Source: Chitinophagaceae bacterium 26-R-25
GTDB taxonomy: Bacteria; Bacteroidota; Bacteroidia; Chitinophagales; Chitinophagaceae
Length of the DNA: 64,000 nt
Direction: 5' to 3'
Assembly: GCA_029906195.1 (NCBI GenBank)
Contig: JARWSJ010000002.1
Coordinates: forward strand, 806,001-870,000
Part shown: piece after piece, positions 59,521-64,000 of the stretch
Layout: each line of letters begins with the position of its first letter
Position numbering within the stretch: position 1 is the stretch's first letter
Translations under genes and position numbers: made by a program
The notes under the pieces: generated by a model
Told to the model about the DNA's origin: nothing
Database searches by the model: none
The model's input: only the letters and a program-made list of their open reading frames with translations

Positions 59521-62500
59521 ATGACTTTTAACAAAGTGAACAACATTGTTGGATGGATTGTTTGCGCGGTTGCCTGCGCTGTCTATCTGATGACAATGGA
59601 AGCTACTGCCAGCTTATGGGATTGCGGTGAATTTATTTCCAGTGTATTTAAAATGCAAATCCCTCACCCGCCCGGGGCGCCTCTTTTCGTTATGCTGGGC
59701 AGATTATTTGTAGTTGTTTTTGGCGGTAGCAATCCTGCGAAAGCCGTAAACATCATGAGTGCTCTTTGCAGCGGTTTTACCATTCTTTTCTTATTCTGGA
59801 GCATTACCCACTTTGCAAGAAAAATATTTTTAAAAGGCGCTGCTGAACTGAACGCTCAGCAATTGTTCATTACTATGAGTGCCGGTGTTGTTGGTGCTTT
59901 GGCATATACTTTCAGTGATTCATTTTGGTTCAGTGCTGTAGAAGGTGAAGTGTACGCGATGTCATCTTTATTTACAGCATTGGTTTTTTGGGCGATGCTT
60001 AAATGGGAGCACAGCGCAGATGAACCTAATTCTGATAAATGGATTCTTTTCATATTCTTTATGATGGGTCTTTCGATAGGCGTTCACTTGCTGGGATTGT
60101 TGACAATTCCTGCGATTGTGATGATCTATTATTTCAAACGCTATAATGCAACTCCTTGGGGCACTTTCTGGGCCTTCCTTATTGGTTGTGCTGTAACGGG
60201 CTTTGTGCAATTGGTAGTGATTCAATACTCCGTTAAATGGGCCGGGATGTTCGACATCTGGTTCGTAAACGGATTCCGTTTGCCTTTCTTCTCCGGATTC
60301 GTTTTCTTCTTTGTGTTACTGGCGGTTGTATTCTTTGTTCTACTGCGTTATGCAAGCAAGAAAAATTATACATTCCTTCGTTTAGGTATCTGGTGCTTCA
60401 TTTTCATGTTGTTGGGTTACTCAAGTTACCTGACAACGATGATCCGTTCGAATGCTAATCCAGCCGTTGATATGTATAATGTAGATAACCCTAACTCATT
60501 GGTAGGATATCTTGGCCGTGATCAGTATGGTGATTTTCCTTTGCTTTATGGACAGGTGTTTACCGCCACTCCAACTGATTACAAGGAAACATCGATGAAG
60601 TACACAAAAGGTAAAGACAAATATGAAGAGATAGGTAAAGATGTAAAACCTGTGTACAGCTCTGATGATATGATGCTTTTCCCTCGCGTTTGGGATGCCA
60701 GCAATGATCAGGGACATGCCCAGTTCTACAAAGATTGGTTGGGGTTGGATCAAAACGAAAAGCCGACGATGGCCAATAACATCAACTTCTTTATTGGTTA
60801 CCAGGTTAACTGGATGTACTTGCGTTACTTCATGTGGAACTTTGCAGGAAGACAAAACGATATAGAGGGTTTTGCGCCCGGCAACGTTCGTGACGGTAAC
60901 TGGATCTCCGGTATTTCTTTCATCGATAATATGCGTCTTGGTGATCAATCTACATTGCCGGACAGCATTAAGAATAATAAAGCAAACAACAAGCTTTTCT
61001 TCCTGCCTTTAATTCTCGGGTTGATCGGTGCTTATTTCCAATATAAGAAAGACAGAAAAGACTTCCTTGTCGTAGGATTGTTATTTTTCTTCACCGGGCT
61101 TGCGATTGTTCTTTATCTGAACCAGGCCGGAAACCAGCCACGTGAACGTGACTACGCTTATGCGGGTTCATTCTACGCATATGCATTTTGGATCGGTTTA
61201 GGCGTAATGCAGGTGGCAGAATGGCTGAACAGGAAAATGGCGCTGTCGAGTTCTAATTATGTGGCTGCAGGTTTGTGCTTTTTAGCAGTGCCAGTAATTA
61301 TGGGCAACCAGGAATGGGATGACCACGATCGTAGCAAGAAAGTGTTGGCTAGAGACCTGGCTAAAGATTACCTCGAAAGCTGTCCGCCAAATGCAATCCT
61401 TTTTACTTACGGCGATAACGACACTTATCCTTTGTGGTACGCACAGGAGGTTGAGCATATTCGTCCTGATATCCGTGTAATTAATAACAGTTTGCTGGGT
61501 ATCGACTGGTATATCAACCAATTGCGCTACAAAGTGAACGAAAGCGATCCTATCGATGTGATCCTTACTCCGGAGCAAATTCAGGGCCGTAATCGTGATT
61601 ATATTGTTTACAATCCTCAAAAGAATGTAAACCCTAGCAACTACTACGATCTGTACGACGTGATGAAAAACGTAGTAGGTAGCGATGATCCTAACATGCA
61701 GGTTCAGATGCAGGGTGGCGATAGATTGAACGTAATGCCAACCAAGAAATTCCGCGTTCCTGCGGATGAGGCTGTTGTGCGTGCAAACGGAACGGTAAAT
61801 CCTACAGATACTGTAACTGATTTGATGATAGATATACCCGAGGCTAAGAATTATATCATGAAAAATGATATCGCTATTCTTAACATTATCGCAGCGAACA
61901 AATGGAAACGTCCGGTTTGCTTTACTGCAGCATACTCTGCTCAGGAGTTGGGCTTCGGTAATTTCGTTCGCAAAGATGGTTTGACTTACAGGTTAGTGCC
62001 TGTAAAAAATAACTCAGGTGTGAATGTAGACTGGATGGTTGACAAGCTGATGAACAAATTTGGATTTGGCAGTGCCGATATCAAAGGTGTTTATTTCGAC
62101 GAAACAAACCGTCTGCATTTGAATACAATCCGTATGGCATACGCAGAAGCTGCTGCAGCTGCTGCTGACCAGGGAAATAAAGACATTGCTAAAAAAGTGC
62201 TGGACAAAGCTGACAAAGGCATTCTTGAAGAAAACATGCCTTACGCAATGGTAAGCTCCAACAACAGACACAATTACTTTACTTTCAAATTCTTAGAAGC
62301 TTGCTACAAAGCGGGTTACAAAGAATTGGCGGATCACGTTTCAAAAGCACTTCATAAAGATTTTGATCAGCAGATGAGCTACTATAGAAATCTTTCTGAT
62401 GGTAGACAGGAATCAATGAGACAGGAAATTGCGGGTGCACAACAATTGTCGCAAATGCTGCAAATGCTGGACGCACAGTACAATAACGGCAATGCTCCGA

Positions 62501-62580
62501 AAATCACTCCGGAAATGCAGGGTGTTATTTCAAATGATACCAACGCTAAAGCGGGTGCACAAACTAAAGATTCTAAATAA
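59521..62580 (+). CDS. DUF2723 polytopic membrane protein (probable glycosyltransferase)
   Basis: A 1019-residue protein. ATG 59521 is chosen because the -7 box lies at 59489, downstream of an in-frame GTG at 59473. The N-terminal DUF2723 domain has about ten membrane helices; its motif TASLWDCGEFISSVFKMQIP and HPPGAPLFVMLGRL resemble the acidic first loop of GT-C glycosyltransferases. The soluble C-terminal half includes YGDNDTYPLWYAQ and RDYAYAGSFYAYAFWIGLG. Transfer of a sugar from a lipid donor outside the membrane is inferred. A terminator follows. Confidence 0.88.
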   Translation: MTFNKVNNIVGWIVCAVACAVYLMTMEATASLWDCGEFISSVFKMQIPHPPGAPLFVMLGRLFVVVFGGSNPAKAVNIMSALCSGFTILFLFWSITHFARKIFLKGAAELNAQQLFITMSAGVVGALAYTFSDSFWFSAVEGEVYAMSSLFTALVFWAMLKWEHSADEPNSDKWILFIFFMMGLSIGVHLLGLLTIPAIVMIYYFKRYNATPWGTFWAFLIGCAVTGFVQLVVIQYSVKWAGMFDIWFVNGFRLPFFSGFVFFFVLLAVVFFVLLRYASKKNYTFLRLGIWCFIFMLLGYSSYLTTMIRSNANPAVDMYNVDNPNSLVGYLGRDQYGDFPLLYGQVFTATPTDYKETSMKYTKGKDKYEEIGKDVKPVYSSDDMMLFPRVWDASNDQGHAQFYKDWLGLDQNEKPTMANNINFFIGYQVNWMYLRYFMWNFAGRQNDIEGFAPGNVRDGNWISGISFIDNMRLGDQSTLPDSIKNNKANNKLFFLPLILGLIGAYFQYKKDRKDFLVVGLLFFFTGLAIVLYLNQAGNQPRERDYAYAGSFYAYAFWIGLGVMQVAEWLNRKMALSSSNYVAAGLCFLAVPVIMGNQEWDDHDRSKKVLARDLAKDYLESCPPNAILFTYGDNDTYPLWYAQEVEHIRPDIRVINNSLLGIDWYINQLRYKVNESDPIDVILTPEQIQGRNRDYIVYNPQKNVNPSNYYDLYDVMKNVVGSDDPNMQVQMQGGDRLNVMPTKKFRVPADEAVVRANGTVNPTDTVTDLMIDIPEAKNYIMKNDIAILNIIAANKWKRPVCFTAAYSAQELGFGNFVRKDGLTYRLVPVKNNSGVNVDWMVDKLMNKFGFGSADIKGVYFDETNRLHLNTIRMAYAEAAAAAADQGNKDIAKKVLDKADKGILEENMPYAMVSSNNRHNYFTFKFLEACYKAGYKELADHVSKALHKDFDQQMSYYRNLSDGRQESMRQEIAGAQQLSQMLQMLDAQYNNGNAPKITPEMQGVISNDTNAKAGAQTKDSK

Positions 62581-62624
62581 TGGCACAATAATGTGATACA
62601 GAACATGAACTGGTTCTGTTAATG

Positions 62625-62661
62625 AAAACGCTTCGCACTTGTGCGGAGCGTTTTTGTTTTT
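62625..62661 (+). terminator. Intrinsic terminator of the DUF2723 gene
   Basis: AAAACGCTTCGCAC and GTGCGGAGCGTTTT pair over 14 bp with one mismatch and a TT loop, followed by TGTTTTT. It starts 45 bp past the stop. Confidence 0.9.
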
Positions 62662-62745
62662 CAACCAAACTGATTGTAAATTGTTACTGAATAAGGTAAA
62701 AGTCGAAATTAGAAATTCAAATAAGTGGCCGTTACGCGGCAACCA

Positions 62746-62833
62746 TTTTTTACTTTTTACTTTTTATTTTTTACTTGTTAAAAAGATAACTCAGAGGAAA
62801 TCCTTTTTACTTTTTGATTTTTTACTTTTAATT
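62746..62833. repeat. Family I repeats, two arms in direct orientation
   Basis: ACTTTTTACTTTTTATTTTT (62752-62771) and TTTTTACTTTTTGATTTTTT (62803-62822) are direct copies, not inverted. A short GTAAAAGTC at 62695-62703 may be the missing opposite arm. With the terminator at 62625 this accounts for most of the 308 bp gap before the VWA gene. Confidence 0.7.
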
Positions 62834-62888
62834 TAATCCCAATGTTCTTTAATTATAAATCGTAAATTGTATCAAGGGAGGAAAGTTT

Positions 62889-63986
62889 ATGAAGGGATAT
62901 TTATTTAGTGGCTTCGACCCGAACGAACAAGGCAAATCTGCTTTTGAAAAACTTCTTGAAATTTTTATGCAGCTTCTTACTTATACCAACGGTGACGTAG
63001 GAGAAGCTTTGCAATGGCTCAATCAACTTGATAGAGAATACCAGATCACTGATGATGATTATGGCATGGGGGATTTTGTGGACGAGCTGAAAGACAAAGG
63101 TTACATTGATGAAAACAAACAAACGGGTGAAATAAAGATCACACCTAAAACAGAACGCGGCATTCGCAAAAGATCATTGGAAGAGATCTTCGGTAAGCTA
63201 AAAAAAACAAAGCAGGGAAATCACAACACATTCAAGCCGGGGCTGGGAGATGAGCAAAACCCGGAAACAAGACCGTTTCGCTTTGGTGATATGCTGGAGC
63301 AAATTGATTTTACGGAGTCCATCAGAAACGCGCAGATCAACCACGGCGTGGAAAGTTTTTCGATGAAGGAAGATGATTTGCAAATCCGTGAGACTGATTT
63401 CAAAGCGCAGACATCTACGGTACTGATGATTGATATTTCGCACTCAATGGTTTTGTATGGAGAAGATCGCATTACTCCTGCCAAGAAAGTGGCGATGGCA
63501 TTGAGCGAATTGATCACAACGAAATACCCAAAAGACACTTTAGACATTGTTGTGTTTGGGAACGATGCATGGCCGGTGGAAATCAAGGATCTTCCTTATC
63601 TACAGGTTGGTCCATACCATACGAACACAGTGGCAGGATTGGAACTCGCAATGGATTTGCTGCGCAGAAGAAGAAATCCGAACAAGCAAATTTTTATGAT
63701 AACAGATGGAAAGCCTACTTGTCTTAAAATTGGCAAACGTTATTATAAAAACAGTTTTGGTTTGGACAGGCGAATTACAAACCGTTGCCTCAATCTTGCA
63801 GCGCAATGTAAGAAACTGAAAATTCCTATTACAACATTTATGATCGCAAGCGACCCTTACCTGCAGCGATTTGTAAATGAGTTTACAGAAACCAATAACG
63901 GTAAGGCTTTCTTTGCATCGCTCGATCACTTGGGCGCATTTATTTTTAAAGATTTTGAAAGTGGTAAAAGAAAAACAGTTTATTAA
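62889..63986 (+). CDS. VWA-domain protein
   Basis: A 365-residue cytosolic protein. Residues 1-110 are helical. A linker leads to a von Willebrand A domain starting near residue 175, with the metal site DISHSM in place of the usual DxSGS, plus GEDRITPAKKVAMALSELI and FMITDGKPTCLKIG. Proteins like this often work with MoxR-type AAA ATPases; none is in view, but one could lie to the right. A strong Shine-Dalgarno-like GGGAGGAAAG (62877-62886) precedes the ATG, rare for Bacteroidota and unlike its neighbours. A family C arm begins right after the stop. Confidence 0.88.
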   Translation: MKGYLFSGFDPNEQGKSAFEKLLEIFMQLLTYTNGDVGEALQWLNQLDREYQITDDDYGMGDFVDELKDKGYIDENKQTGEIKITPKTERGIRKRSLEEIFGKLKKTKQGNHNTFKPGLGDEQNPETRPFRFGDMLEQIDFTESIRNAQINHGVESFSMKEDDLQIRETDFKAQTSTVLMIDISHSMVLYGEDRITPAKKVAMALSELITTKYPKDTLDIVVFGNDAWPVEIKDLPYLQVGPYHTNTVAGLELAMDLLRRRRNPNKQIFMITDGKPTCLKIGKRYYKNSFGLDRRITNRCLNLAAQCKKLKIPITTFMIASDPYLQRFVNEFTETNNGKAFFASLDHLGAFIFKDFESGKRKTVY

Positions 63987-64000
63987 TTAAGAATTAGGAA
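63987..64000. repeat. Start of a family C repeat arm, cut by the window edge
   Basis: TTAAGAATTAGGAA begins right after the VWA stop codon and runs off the right edge. Confidence 0.6.

Noticed and set aside
1-64000. rRNA or tRNA genes
   Set aside because: No conserved rRNA segments or tRNA-like cloverleaf with TTCGANTC-type arms were seen in any gap.

Overview
The window looks like chromosomal DNA of a Bacteroidota bacterium, most likely near the Chitinophagaceae (inference). The signs are a SusC/SusD pair, lipoproteins, LytS/LytTR regulation, a short archaeal/eukaryote-type prolyl-tRNA synthetase, GSCFA and DUF2723 proteins, and TAnnTTTG -7 promoter boxes. I found no rRNA, tRNA, CRISPR array or transposase.

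Layout. 1-11.5 kb: right-hand part of an arabinan/arabino-oligosaccharide utilisation locus (SusC, cut by the left edge, SusD, two GH51 and three GH43 enzymes). 11.8-18.4 kb: a small secreted protein, a LytS/LytTR pair, a sorbosone-dehydrogenase-like protein, a VIT-family transporter and ornithine aminotransferase. 18.6-24.4 kb: a hypothetical gene, queD and a tyrosine/homogentisate cluster read leftward (hppD, hmgA, fumarylacetoacetase-family gene, flavin-reductase-like gene). 24.4-26.2 kb: a zeta-toxin-like operon with an overlapping 54-codon gene, and a one-gene islet next to a duplicated 3' end of ispE. 26.2-32.5 kb: ispE, a bifunctional-nuclease-family protein, etfBA, a TPR protein, a membrane protein and tilS. 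32.7-46.2 kb: a porin-like protein, a Tyr/Asn-rich lipoprotein, proS, rlmH, rhomboid, a GH1 enzyme, miaA with a MORN protein, a pRiA4b-type protein, CCA transferase, and Sua5 with a GT9 enzyme. 46.4-64 kb: lipoproteins, an HMG-CoA-lyase-like enzyme, GSCFA, mnmA, an RsmB-like methyltransferase, sucA-odhB, rpsT, a DUF6169 operon, GNAT, a DUF2723 membrane protein and a VWA protein.

What stands out is between the genes. About thirty intergenic stretches hold arms built from degenerate 7-9 nt tandem units, usually with a reverse-complement arm 30-150 bp away. I sort them by unit into families A to N: A CCACAGAGG, B ACTTAGTG, C AATTAGG, D TTGAAAA, E AATTTGAAA, F TAACTGAA, G GTGAAACGTGAATC, H CATGAAAATCTGCGTTC, I ACTTTTT, J GCTTAACGC, K GAGACGC/GAGACAAGGC, L AACAACTA, M AATTATTA, N ACCTGACAGGT. 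Many arms begin at or inside stop codons, so several proteins have repeat-encoded C-termini. One arm occupies the start of miaA, and two family L pairs enclose a single small gene. No gene in the window explains these elements, and they are my candidate for an undescribed system.
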